This document shows, in pieces, positions 35,958-44,769 of a stretch of 64,000 nt of DNA. Position 1 is the first letter of the stretch, and the number at the start of each line of letters is the position of its first letter. Origin of the DNA: an uncultured Verrucomicrobiota bacterium (GTDB lineage: Bacteria > Verrucomicrobiota > Verrucomicrobiia > Opitutales > Opitutaceae). Below the pieces are notes generated by a model, which was not told the DNA's origin, did not search any database, and worked only from the letters and a program-made list of their open reading frames with translations. The stretch lies in NCBI GenBank assembly GCA_903898675.1, contig CAIUGM010000022.1, positions 248,001-312,000 on the forward strand, written 5' to 3'. Position numbers and translations under genes: made by a program.

Positions 35958-37106
35958 ATGTTTCCCCGCTCCCTGTCCCGCCAGCTGCGACCCGCCTTCA
36001 TCATCACCGCGCTGGCCCTCACCCTGCCTTCCAACCAGGCGATCGCCCAGGAACCCATCCGGATCGGCGAGTTCGCCTCGCTCACCGGCAAGGAGGCGAC
36101 GTACGGCCAGACCGCGCACAAGGGCACGATCCTCGCGATCGAGGAAGCCAACGCCGCCGGCGGCGTCCTCGGCCGCCCGCTCGAGCTCCTCACCGAGGAC
36201 GACCAGTCCAAGGCCGGCGAGTCCGCCACGGTCGTCAAGAAGCTGATCTCCCGCGACAAGGTCGTCGCCATGCTCGGCGAAATCACGTCGGGCCGCACCC
36301 TCGAGGCCGCCCCGATCTGCCAGAACGCCAAGATCCCGCTGATCTCGCCCGGCGCCACCGCGCCCGAGGTGACGACCAAGGGGAACTACGTGTTCCGCGT
36401 GTGCTTCATCGACCCCTTCCAGGGCACGGTCATGGCGAAGTTTGCCGCCGATACCCTGAAGCTCAAGCGCGTGGCGGTGCTGTCCTCGGTGTCGTCCGCC
36501 CAGAGCGTCGGGCTGGCCAAATTCTTCCGCGAGCGCTTCACCGCCGACGGCGGCACGCTGGTGCTCGAACAGAAGTACGGCGACGGCGACAAGGACTTCC
36601 GCGCCCAGCTCACCGCGATCCGCGCCGCCGGCGTCGACGGCATCTTCGTCCCGGGCTACTACGCCGAGGCCGCGCTCATCGCCAAGCAGGCCCGCGACCT
36701 GGGCCTGACCGTGCCGCTGCTGGGCGTCGACGGCTGGGAATCCTCCGAGCTGGTCTCCATCGGTGGCGCCGCCGTCGAGGGCGCCTACCTCTCGACCCAC
36801 TATTCGCCGGAGAACAAGTCGCCGGCGGTGGTCGCCTTCAACGAACGCTACCGCCGGCGCTGGGGCACCGACTCCAATGCCCTCTCCGCCCTCGGCTATG
36901 ATTCCGCCCTGGTACTGCTCGACGCCATCCGCCGCGCCGGCACAACGGACGGCCCGGCCCTGCGAGTCGCGCTCGCCGCCACGAAGGATTTCCCGGGCGC
37001 CACCGGCAGCATCACCTTCGACGCCCAGCGGAACCCGACCAAGTCCGCGGTGGTCCTGACGGTGAAGGACGGCCGCTTTGTGTTCGTCCAAGACGTGCAT
37101 CCCTAG
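35958..37106 (+). CDS. branched-chain amino-acid-type ABC substrate-binding protein (copy 1)
   Basis: EPIRIGEFASLTGKEATYGQTAHKGTILAIEEANAAGGVLGRPLELLTEDDQSKAGESATVVKKLISRDKVVAMLGE. Confidence 0.92.
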   Translation: MFPRSLSRQLRPAFIITALALTLPSNQAIAQEPIRIGEFASLTGKEATYGQTAHKGTILAIEEANAAGGVLGRPLELLTEDDQSKAGESATVVKKLISRDKVVAMLGEITSGRTLEAAPICQNAKIPLISPGATAPEVTTKGNYVFRVCFIDPFQGTVMAKFAADTLKLKRVAVLSSVSSAQSVGLAKFFRERFTADGGTLVLEQKYGDGDKDFRAQLTAIRAAGVDGIFVPGYYAEAALIAKQARDLGLTVPLLGVDGWESSELVSIGGAAVEGAYLSTHYSPENKSPAVVAFNERYRRRWGTDSNALSALGYDSALVLLDAIRRAGTTDGPALRVALAATKDFPGATGSITFDAQRNPTKSAVVLTVKDGRFVFVQDVHP

Positions 37107-37127
37107 GCCAGCATTTCGGATCGGAGT

Positions 37128-37268
37128 TTAACCACGAAAAACACGAAAAGATGAATTCGGATTCGAACGCTTATACCATTGGTGGGATTCGGACCAATCG
37201 CACGACCTCTGAATTGGCCTTCCTTGATGCCAGATCCCTTTCGTGTATTTCGTGTGTTTCGTGGTGAC
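37128..37268. repeat. approximately 9-bp-unit inverted repeat (N5)
   Basis: TTAACCACGAAAAACACGAAAAG ... CTTTCGTGTATTTCGTGTGTTTCGTGGTGAC. Confidence 0.65.
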
Positions 37269-37318
37269 CCTCCGATGCCTTGGTCCGACTGATTTAAAAA
37301 AAATTCATTTCTCCTTCC

Positions 37319-38455
37319 ATGAAAACTCCCGCCCTCCTCCTCGCCCTCGTCGCCTGCACCCTGAGCCTGTCGAACGGGCTCGCGGCCCGCGCCGCTGAAC
37401 CCATCAAGCTCGGTGAATACGCCTCGCTCACCGGCAAGGAGGCCGGCTTCGGCCAGACCTCCCATCACGGCGTCGTCCTCGCCCTCGAGGAAATCAACGC
37501 CGCCGGCGGCGTCCTCGGCCGCCCGCTGGAACTCGCCTTCGAGGATAACCAGACGAAGCCCGGCGAAAGTGCGACGGTCGTCAAGAAGCTCATCTCGCGG
37601 GACAAGGTCGTCGCCCTGATCGGCGAGGTCTCCTCCGGCCGCTCGCTCGAGGCCGCGCCGATCGCCCAGGCCGCCCACATCCCGATGGTCGCCCCCGCCG
37701 CGACCAACCCGAAGGTCACCCAGACCGGCAGCTATATCTTCCGCGTGTGCTTTATCGACCCGTTCCAGGGCACGGTCATGGCGAAGTTCGCCAAGAATGA
37801 CCTGAAGGCCAAAAAGGTCGCGATCCTCTCCAGCGTCTCCAACGCCTACAGTCTCGGCCTCGCCAAGTTCTTCAAGGAGACCTTCACGGCCGGCGGCGGC
37901 GAGGTCACCGAGGAGAAAAACTTCTCCGAGGGCGACAAGGACTTCCGCGCCCAGCTCACCGCTGTGAAGTCCGCCGGCGTCGACGCCGTCTTCGTCCCGG
38001 GCTACTACACCGAGTCCGCGCTGATCGTCCGGCAGGCCCGCGACCTTGGCATCACGATCCCGTTCTTCGGCGGCGACGGCTGGGAGGACGAGCAGCTCCT
38101 CAAGATCGGCGGCGAGGCGCTGAACGGCTGCTACTACTCCACCCACTTTTCCGCGGAAAACACCGACCCGATCGTCGCCCAGTTTGCCGCCAAGTACAAG
38201 GCCCGCTGGAACGGCGAGGTCCCCGGCGCCTTCTCCGCCCTCGGCTACGATGCGGTCTATGTCATCGCCGACGCCATCAAGCGCGCCGGCGGCACCGACG
38301 GCCCGAAGCTCCGCGACGCCCTCGCCGCGACCAAGGACTTCCCCGGCGTCAGCGGCGTGACCACCATCGACAAGGACCGCAACGCCTCGAAGGCCGCGAC
38401 CATCATCGCACTCAAGGACGGCAAGGCGCTCTTCTTCAAGACCGTCGCGCCGTAA
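37319..38455 (+). CDS. branched-chain amino-acid-type ABC substrate-binding protein (copy 2)
   Basis: EPIKLGEYASLTGKEAGFGQTSHHGVVLALEEINAAGGVLGRPLELAFEDNQTKPGESATVVKKLISRDKVVALIGE. Confidence 0.93.
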   Translation: MKTPALLLALVACTLSLSNGLAARAAEPIKLGEYASLTGKEAGFGQTSHHGVVLALEEINAAGGVLGRPLELAFEDNQTKPGESATVVKKLISRDKVVALIGEVSSGRSLEAAPIAQAAHIPMVAPAATNPKVTQTGSYIFRVCFIDPFQGTVMAKFAKNDLKAKKVAILSSVSNAYSLGLAKFFKETFTAGGGEVTEEKNFSEGDKDFRAQLTAVKSAGVDAVFVPGYYTESALIVRQARDLGITIPFFGGDGWEDEQLLKIGGEALNGCYYSTHFSAENTDPIVAQFAAKYKARWNGEVPGAFSALGYDAVYVIADAIKRAGGTDGPKLRDALAATKDFPGVSGVTTIDKDRNASKAATIIALKDGKALFFKTVAP

Positions 38456-38465
38456 CGGCGCGAAA

Positions 38466-38640
38466 TTTCCAAATGACAAATTCCATGGGCCCAACAAACC
38501 GGACCAACCGCAAAAATCAGGCAACCTCTTCCGCATTTTCGCTCTTCCGTCCTTTCGCGATCTCTAGGCCTTCAGTTTCTGCCCTTCCCCGGTTCTTTGG
38601 CCTTTGGTCCCTTGGCGTTTTGAGTTTTGCCTTTGCCCAG
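38466..38640. repeat. heptamer-type array (H7) spanning the 5' part of SBP copy 3
   Basis: AAATTTCCAAATGACAAATTCC ... CTTTGGC CTTTGGT CCCTTGG CGTTTTG AGTTTTG CCTTTGC. Confidence 0.6.
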
Positions 38641-39717
38641 TCTGGCCATGCCGCCGACGCAGACCCCATCAAGATCGGCCACTTCGGCTCGCTCACCGGC
38701 AAGGAGGCCGCCTTCGGCACCGCCACCCGCAAGGGCATCATCCTCGCCATCGAGGAACTCAACGCCGGCGGTGGCGTGCTCGGCCGGCCCGTTGAATACG
38801 TCGGCGAGGACATCCAGTCCAAGGCCGGCGAGTCCGCCACCTCCGTCAAGAAGCTGCTCTCCCGCGACAAGGTCGTCGCCATCCTCGGCGGCAACCCCTC
38901 GAGCAATTCCCTCGAGGCCGCGCCGCTCTGCCAGAACGCGAAGATCCCCATGATGGCGATCTCGTCCACCAACCCGCGCGTCACGGAGATCGGCAGCTAC
39001 ATCTTCCGCATCTGTTTCATCGACCCGTTCCAGGGCGCGGTGCTGGCGAAGTTCGCCCACGACCACCTGTCGGCGAAGCGGATCGCCCTGCTCACGCCGG
39101 TCACGCCGTACGGCATCGGCCTGTCCAACGCCCTGCGGAAGCGCTTCACCGAGCTCGGGGGCGAGATCGTCGCCGAGCAGAAATACGCCGAGGGCGACAA
39201 GGACTTCAAGGCGCAGCTCACCTCGATCCGCACGCAGCAGCCCGACGTGATCGCCGCCACCGGCTACTACACCGAGGCCGCGCTCATCTGCCTGCAGGCG
39301 CGCGAACTCGGCCTCAATGTCCCGGTCATCGGTGGCGACGGCTGGGAAGCCCCGCAACTGGTCGAGCTGGGCGGCAAGGCCGTCGAGGGCACGTATTATT
39401 CCACCGGCTTCTCCGCCAGCAATGTCGCCCCCGAGGTGCAGGGTTTCGTCAAGCGCTACCGGGCCCGCTGGAACGGCGAGGTGCCCGAGGCGGTGGCCGC
39501 GCTCGGCTACGACGCGATGATGCTCTACGCCGACGCCATGCGCCGCATCGGGACCACCGACGGCTCCAAACTGCGCGCCGCCATCGCCGCGACCAAGGAT
39601 TTTCCCGGGGTGACCGGCCGGATCACCATCGACGAACAGCGCAACAGCTCGAAGCGCGCGGTGATCCTGACGGTGAAGAACGGCAAGACGGAGTTCGTGG
39701 CGGCGGTCGCGCCGTGA
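38473..39717 (+). CDS. branched-chain amino-acid-type ABC substrate-binding protein (copy 3)
   Basis: DPIKIGHFGSLTGKEAAFGTATRKGIILAIEELNAGGGVLGRPVEYVGEDIQSKAGESATSVKKLLSRDKVVAILGG; start uncertain. Confidence 0.92.
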   Translation: MTNSMGPTNRTNRKNQATSSAFSLFRPFAISRPSVSALPRFFGLWSLGVLSFAFAQSGHAADADPIKIGHFGSLTGKEAAFGTATRKGIILAIEELNAGGGVLGRPVEYVGEDIQSKAGESATSVKKLLSRDKVVAILGGNPSSNSLEAAPLCQNAKIPMMAISSTNPRVTEIGSYIFRICFIDPFQGAVLAKFAHDHLSAKRIALLTPVTPYGIGLSNALRKRFTELGGEIVAEQKYAEGDKDFKAQLTSIRTQQPDVIAATGYYTEAALICLQARELGLNVPVIGGDGWEAPQLVELGGKAVEGTYYSTGFSASNVAPEVQGFVKRYRARWNGEVPEAVAALGYDAMMLYADAMRRIGTTDGSKLRAAIAATKDFPGVTGRITIDEQRNSSKRAVILTVKNGKTEFVAAVAP

Positions 39718-39735
39718 GGCGCTTTGCGCCCCCGT

Positions 39736-40168
39736 AGTTGAGAGTTGAGTGTTGAGAGTTGAGAGAATCGACTCGGCCCATGTTCAACTTCGAGAAGTTG
39801 GCTGTCTGGCAAAAGGCCATCTTGTTCGCCGGAATGGTTTACCGGATGACCCAGCCGTTCCCGCCTGACGAACGCTTTGGCCTGACCAACCAGATCCGGC
39901 GAGCCGCCAATTCGATCGCCTCGAATATCGCGGAAGACTCGGCCAGGCCGCCGGCCGATTTTGCGCGGTTTCTCGGGTATGCTTCCGGTTCGCTCAACGA
40001 GGTGGTAACCCAAGCCGCCATCGGCAGAAATGAGGGCTTCCTCACGAGCCAAGATTTTGAGCAACTTTATCGTGACGCAGAGGAAATTTCCCGCATGTTG
40101 AGCGGACTGCGAAATTCGCTCGAATAGAACGCTTCCTGCTCTCAACTCTCAGCTCTCAACTTTCAACT
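39736..40168 (+). mobile_element. candidate small mobile element: S23-type four-helix-bundle ORF bracketed by inverted heptamer arrays (H8)
   Basis: Left AGTTGAG AGTTGAG TGTTGAG AGTTGAG (39736-39763); right CTCAACT CTCAGCT CTCAACT TTCAACT (40141-40168). Confidence 0.65.
39780..40127 (+). CDS. four-helix-bundle protein (23S rRNA intervening-sequence/S23, Avd-like fold)
   Basis: MFNFEKLAVWQKAILFAGMVYRMTQPFPPDERFGLTNQIRRAANSIASNIAEDSARPPADFARFLGYASGSLNEVVTQ is the S23 family signature. Confidence 0.92.
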   Translation: MFNFEKLAVWQKAILFAGMVYRMTQPFPPDERFGLTNQIRRAANSIASNIAEDSARPPADFARFLGYASGSLNEVVTQAAIGRNEGFLTSQDFEQLYRDAEEISRMLSGLRNSLE

Positions 40169-40175
40169 ATCCCGA

Positions 40176-41066
40176 GTGACCGAATTCCTCCAGCAACTCC
40201 TGAACGGCCTGTCCCTCGGGGCCATCTATGCGCTGATCGCGCTCGGCTACACGATGGTCTACGGGGTGCTGCGCTTCATCAACTTCGCCCACTCCGATGT
40301 CTTCATGGTGGGGTCGTTCATCGGCTACTATGTCGGCCATCACGTCCCGGAAAACACGGTGTGGGGCGGGCTGGTCGTCCTGTTCGTGGCCATGGCGGGC
40401 TGCGCACTGCTGGGCATGATCATCGAGCGCCTTGCCTACCGGCCGCTCCGCGGGGCGGCCACGCTGAACGTCCTGATCACCGCCATCGGCGTCTCGCTGC
40501 TCCTCGAGTATTCCGGCCAGGTCTTCTTCGGGGCCACGCCCCGCACCTTCCCCTCGGTGTTTCCCTCGACCAATTTCACCCTCGGCACCCTGGTCATCTC
40601 GTCCAACCAGGTGGTCGTGATCGCCGTCGCCACCCTGCTCATGGTGGTGCTGGAGCTGATCGTCTTCCGGACCAAGATCGGCACGGCGATGCGCGCCGTC
40701 TCGCTCAACCCCAAGGCCGCGCAGCTGGTGGGCGTCAACATCGACGTCGTCATCTCCTTCACCTTCGGCCTCGGCTCCGCCCTCGCCGCCGCGGGCGGCG
40801 TCCTCTACGCGCTCAACTACCCGTCGATCGACCCGCTGATGGGCGTGATGCCCGGCCTCAAGGCCTTCGTCGCCGCCGTCCTCGGCGGCATCGGCAACAT
40901 CCCCGGCGCCGCACTCGGCGGCCTGCTGCTCGGGACGGTCGAGACCTTCGTGAACGGCAGCCAGTGGTCGACCTACAAGGACGCCATCGCCTTCGCGATC
41001 CTCATCATCATCCTCCTCTTCCGCCCGGCCGGCCTGCTCGGCAAAGCAAGCGTGGAAAAGGTGTAG
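40176..41066 (+). CDS. livH: branched-chain amino-acid ABC permease LivH
   Basis: GTG start; FLQQLLNGLSLGAIYALIALGYTMVYGVLRFINFAHSDVFMVG. Confidence 0.95.
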   Translation: MTEFLQQLLNGLSLGAIYALIALGYTMVYGVLRFINFAHSDVFMVGSFIGYYVGHHVPENTVWGGLVVLFVAMAGCALLGMIIERLAYRPLRGAATLNVLITAIGVSLLLEYSGQVFFGATPRTFPSVFPSTNFTLGTLVISSNQVVVIAVATLLMVVLELIVFRTKIGTAMRAVSLNPKAAQLVGVNIDVVISFTFGLGSALAAAGGVLYALNYPSIDPLMGVMPGLKAFVAAVLGGIGNIPGAALGGLLLGTVETFVNGSQWSTYKDAIAFAILIIILLFRPAGLLGKASVEKV

Positions 41067-41131
41067 GCTGTAAGTTGTAAGCTCCCCGCTATCGCCCAGA
41101 TCCTTAAAGCTTAAAACTTATCCCTTAAACC
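41063..41131. repeat. heptamer-type inverted repeat (H9)
   Basis: TGTAGGC TGTAAGT TGTAAGC ... CTTAAAG CTTAAAA CTTATCC CTTAAAC; left arm overlaps the livH stop codon. Confidence 0.65.
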
Positions 41132-41139
41132 CAGCGCCC

Positions 41140-42080
41140 ATGCCCAAGCCGCATCTTTATCTCCTCGCTGCGCTGCTGGCCGCCTTCGGGCTCTCGTATT
41201 ACTCGGACCGGCTTGATCCCTACTACCTCGACGTCCTCACCGGCATCGGCATCAACATCATCCTCGCCGTCTCCCTCAATCTGGTGAACGGCTACACCGG
41301 CCAGTTCTCCCTCGGGCACGCCGGGTTCATGTCGGTGGGCGCCTACCTTTCCGCGGGTGTCACCCTGTTTCTCGGGCCGAGACTGCTGGGTGAGGACGGC
41401 GGCACGGCCGTCACCCAGGGCGTCCTGTTTTTCTTCGCCCTCGTGGCGGGCGGCCTCGGCGCCGCGCTGGCCGGCCTGCTGGTCGGCGTGCCTTCCCTGC
41501 GCCTCAAGGGCGACTACCTCGCCCTCGTGACCCTCGGGTTCGGCGAGATCATCCGGGTGATTTTCCAGAACGTGGAGTTCCTCGGCGGCGCCCTCGGGCT
41601 CAACGGCATCCCCGCCTACACGACGATTTTCTGGGTGCTCGCGTTCGGCGCCCTCGCCGTCTTCACGGTCACGTGCCTCGTCAACTCGACCTACGGGCGC
41701 GGGTTCCTCGCCACCAAGGACGATGAGATCGCCGCCGAGGCCGTCGGCCTCAACACGACGCGCTACAAGATCGTCGCCTTCGTCGTCGGCGCGTTCTTCG
41801 CCGGCGCCGCTGGCGGGCTCTACGGCCACTTCAAGATGACCATCACGCCCACCGGCTTCGACTTCACCAAGAGCATCGAGATCGTCGTCATGGTCATCCT
41901 CGGCGGCATGGGCAATACGCTCGGCGTCATTCTCGCCGCGATCCTCCTCACCCTGCTGCCCGAGGTCCTCCGGCCGATCGCCGAGTACCGGATGATCCTC
42001 TACTCCTTCCTGCTGATCGTGCTCATGATCTCCCGGCCGCAGGGCCTGTTCAACTTCAAGTTCGGCCGCGCCAAGTCCTG

Positions 42081-42081
<1 letters not shown>
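41140..42081 (+). CDS. livM: branched-chain amino-acid ABC permease LivM
   Basis: IGINIILAVSLNLVNGYTGQFSLGHAGFMSVGAYLSA...TKDDEIAAEAVGLNTTRYK. Confidence 0.95.
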
Positions 42082-42902
<821 letters not shown>

Positions 42903-42906
42903 TGTC

Positions 42907-43012
42907 ATTTTCGATTTTGGATTCTCGATTTTCGATTTCCAGTCGACCCACCTGGGTTGCCGTGCGCGCTTTCCGCTCAATCCAAAATCGAGAATCATAA
43001 GTCGAAAATCCC
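42907..43012. repeat. heptamer-type inverted repeat (H10)
   Basis: GATTTTG GATTCTC GATTTTC GATTTCC ... ATCCAAA ATCGAGA ATCATAA GTCGAAA ATCCCC. Confidence 0.75.
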
Positions 43013-43014
43013 CG

Positions 43015-43722
43015 ATGCTCACCGTCACCAATCTCGAGGTCTGCTACGGCGCCATCAGCGCGCTGCGCGACGTGTCCTTCACCATCGAGGCCGGCCGGAT
43101 CGTGACGCTCATCGGCGGCAACGGCGCGGGCAAGACCACCACGCTGCGGACCATTTCCGGCCTGCTCCGCGCCAAGCGCGGCAGCATCACCTTCAAGGGC
43201 GAGGAGATCACCAAGCTGCCGCCCCACCAGATCGTGGCCCGCGGGCTCTGCCATGTCCCCGAGGGCCGGATGGTGTTTTCCAACCTCACGGTGGACGAGA
43301 ATCTCGCGATGGGCGCGTACCTCCAGTCCGACAAGGCGCGCATCGCCCAAAACCGCGAGTATGTCTTCAGCATCTTCCCGCGCCTGAAGGAGCGGCTCAC
43401 CCAGGCGGCCGGCACCCTCTCCGGCGGCGAGCAGCAGATGCTGGCGATCGGCCGCGCCCTGATGGGCGACCCCAAGCTGCTGATGCTGGACGAGCCCTCG
43501 CTGGGCATCGCCCCCAAGCTCATCAGCACCATCTTCGAGAAGATCGTCGAGATCAACCGGGTCCAGGGCATCACCATCCTGCTGGTCGAACAGAACGCCA
43601 ACCTCGCGCTCGAGGTTTCCCATGACGCCTACGTGCTCGAGACCGGCAGCATCGTGATGCGCGGGGCTTCCGCGGATTTGCGCAACAATCCCGAGCTCAA
43701 GGCCGCCTACCTCGGCGGTTGA
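43015..43722 (+). CDS. livF: ABC transporter ATP-binding protein LivF
   Basis: MLTVTNLEVCYGAISALRDVSFTIEAGRIVTLIGGNGAGKTTTLRTISGLL; LSGGEQQMLAIGRALM. Confidence 0.95.
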   Translation: MLTVTNLEVCYGAISALRDVSFTIEAGRIVTLIGGNGAGKTTTLRTISGLLRAKRGSITFKGEEITKLPPHQIVARGLCHVPEGRMVFSNLTVDENLAMGAYLQSDKARIAQNREYVFSIFPRLKERLTQAAGTLSGGEQQMLAIGRALMGDPKLLMLDEPSLGIAPKLISTIFEKIVEINRVQGITILLVEQNANLALEVSHDAYVLETGSIVMRGASADLRNNPELKAAYLGG

Positions 43723-43769
43723 GGCACTCGTAGCGCAGGCCTCCGGGCCTGCGCTGAATCGAGATCCTG

Positions 43770-43880
43770 GTAGGGCACAGGCTCGCTGCGCCCTCGGGGG
43801 CCTTGTCACGTTCGCAGGGCGCAGCCCCTCGACAAGCTCGGGGCCCTGAGCCAGTCGAACGGGCAAGTCTGCGCCCCTAC
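43770..43880. repeat. P-family REP-like element (P4)
   Basis: GTAGGGCACAGGCTCGCTGCGCCC ... CCCTCGACAAGCTCGGGGCCCTGAGCCAGTCGAACGGGCAAGTCTGCGCCCCTAC. Confidence 0.7.
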
Positions 43881-43938
43881 CGGCCGATCCACCCGCCCGG
43901 TGCTTGCGAAACCCGGGCTCCCGCTCTAGCTTGCGGCC

Positions 43939-44655
43939 ATGACCCCGCGCTTTCTGCTTCCCCTCGGTTTGGCGCTCGCCGTCAACGCCGCGGCCGTCGT
44001 CGTCGACGTGAGCCTCCCCTACCGTGACTTGCACCTCAAGGATGGCACCGTGCTGGCGGAGGTGGCCATCAAGAGCTTCAACAGCACCGCCGAAACCGCC
44101 CTGCTGCTGGCCAACCGGCAGTTGATCAGCGTGCCGACCTCGCTGCTGCCCGAGGAAGTCCAGGCCCGCTTGAAGGAACTGGTCCCAAACCTGTCCAAGG
44201 AGGAGCAGGCCGCGGCCAAGGCCCGCGAAGCGGCGATTTACGACCAGGCCGCCAAGCGCGCCGAACACCGGCAGGAGGTGGCCGAGGAGGAGGCCCGGAA
44301 GGACCGTGAAGCCAGTCGAAACCTGAACGTGAAGCTGGCCGAAACCGACGCCACCCGGAAGGACAAGGTGCTCGAGGACGTCGCCAAGGTGGCCGCCAAA
44401 CAGGCGAAGGTCTATTTCAACTACCAGGACGACCCGCTTTCGAACATCGGGGCGGTGACCGGTTCCGACCTGCAGCTGGACGATCCCGAGCCGGTGCCAG
44501 GCTGGTCGGGCCGCTACCGGGTCAACGGCACCGCGTACCGCCGTTACATCACCAACCAGGGCAGCGGCTTTGGCCGGGGCGCCAAGGAGTTTGAGATGCT
44601 GATCCAGACCTCGGAAACGAAGCAGCCGGAGATCGTCGACATCCGGGTGAAATAA
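43939..44655 (+). CDS. hypothetical secreted protein
   Basis: Signal peptide MTPRFLLPLGLALAVNAAA; central charged helical region; 238 aa. Confidence 0.65.
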   Translation: MTPRFLLPLGLALAVNAAAVVVDVSLPYRDLHLKDGTVLAEVAIKSFNSTAETALLLANRQLISVPTSLLPEEVQARLKELVPNLSKEEQAAAKAREAAIYDQAAKRAEHRQEVAEEEARKDREASRNLNVKLAETDATRKDKVLEDVAKVAAKQAKVYFNYQDDPLSNIGAVTGSDLQLDDPEPVPGWSGRYRVNGTAYRRYITNQGSGFGRGAKEFEMLIQTSETKQPEIVDIRVK

Positions 44656-44693
44656 CCGGACAAGACCCCAGTCTTGCCCCCTTGATTTTTGGC

Positions 44694-44724
44694 GGGCGGC
44701 CAGTAAGTTGGCCGCCCTTTTCCT
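44694..44724 (+). terminator. Rho-independent terminator
   Basis: GGGCGGCCA-GTAAGT-TGGCCGCCC followed by TTTTCCTTTTCC. Confidence 0.85.
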
Positions 44725-44769
44725 TTTCCGACCCTCTCAACTCTCAACCACCCACTCGCAACTTTTCCC

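Noticed and set aside
44734-44762. Half-array CTCAACT CTCAACC upstream of htpG as another S23-type element
   Set aside because: Only two good units and no opposing arm or ORF; may be a remnant but not enough to call.
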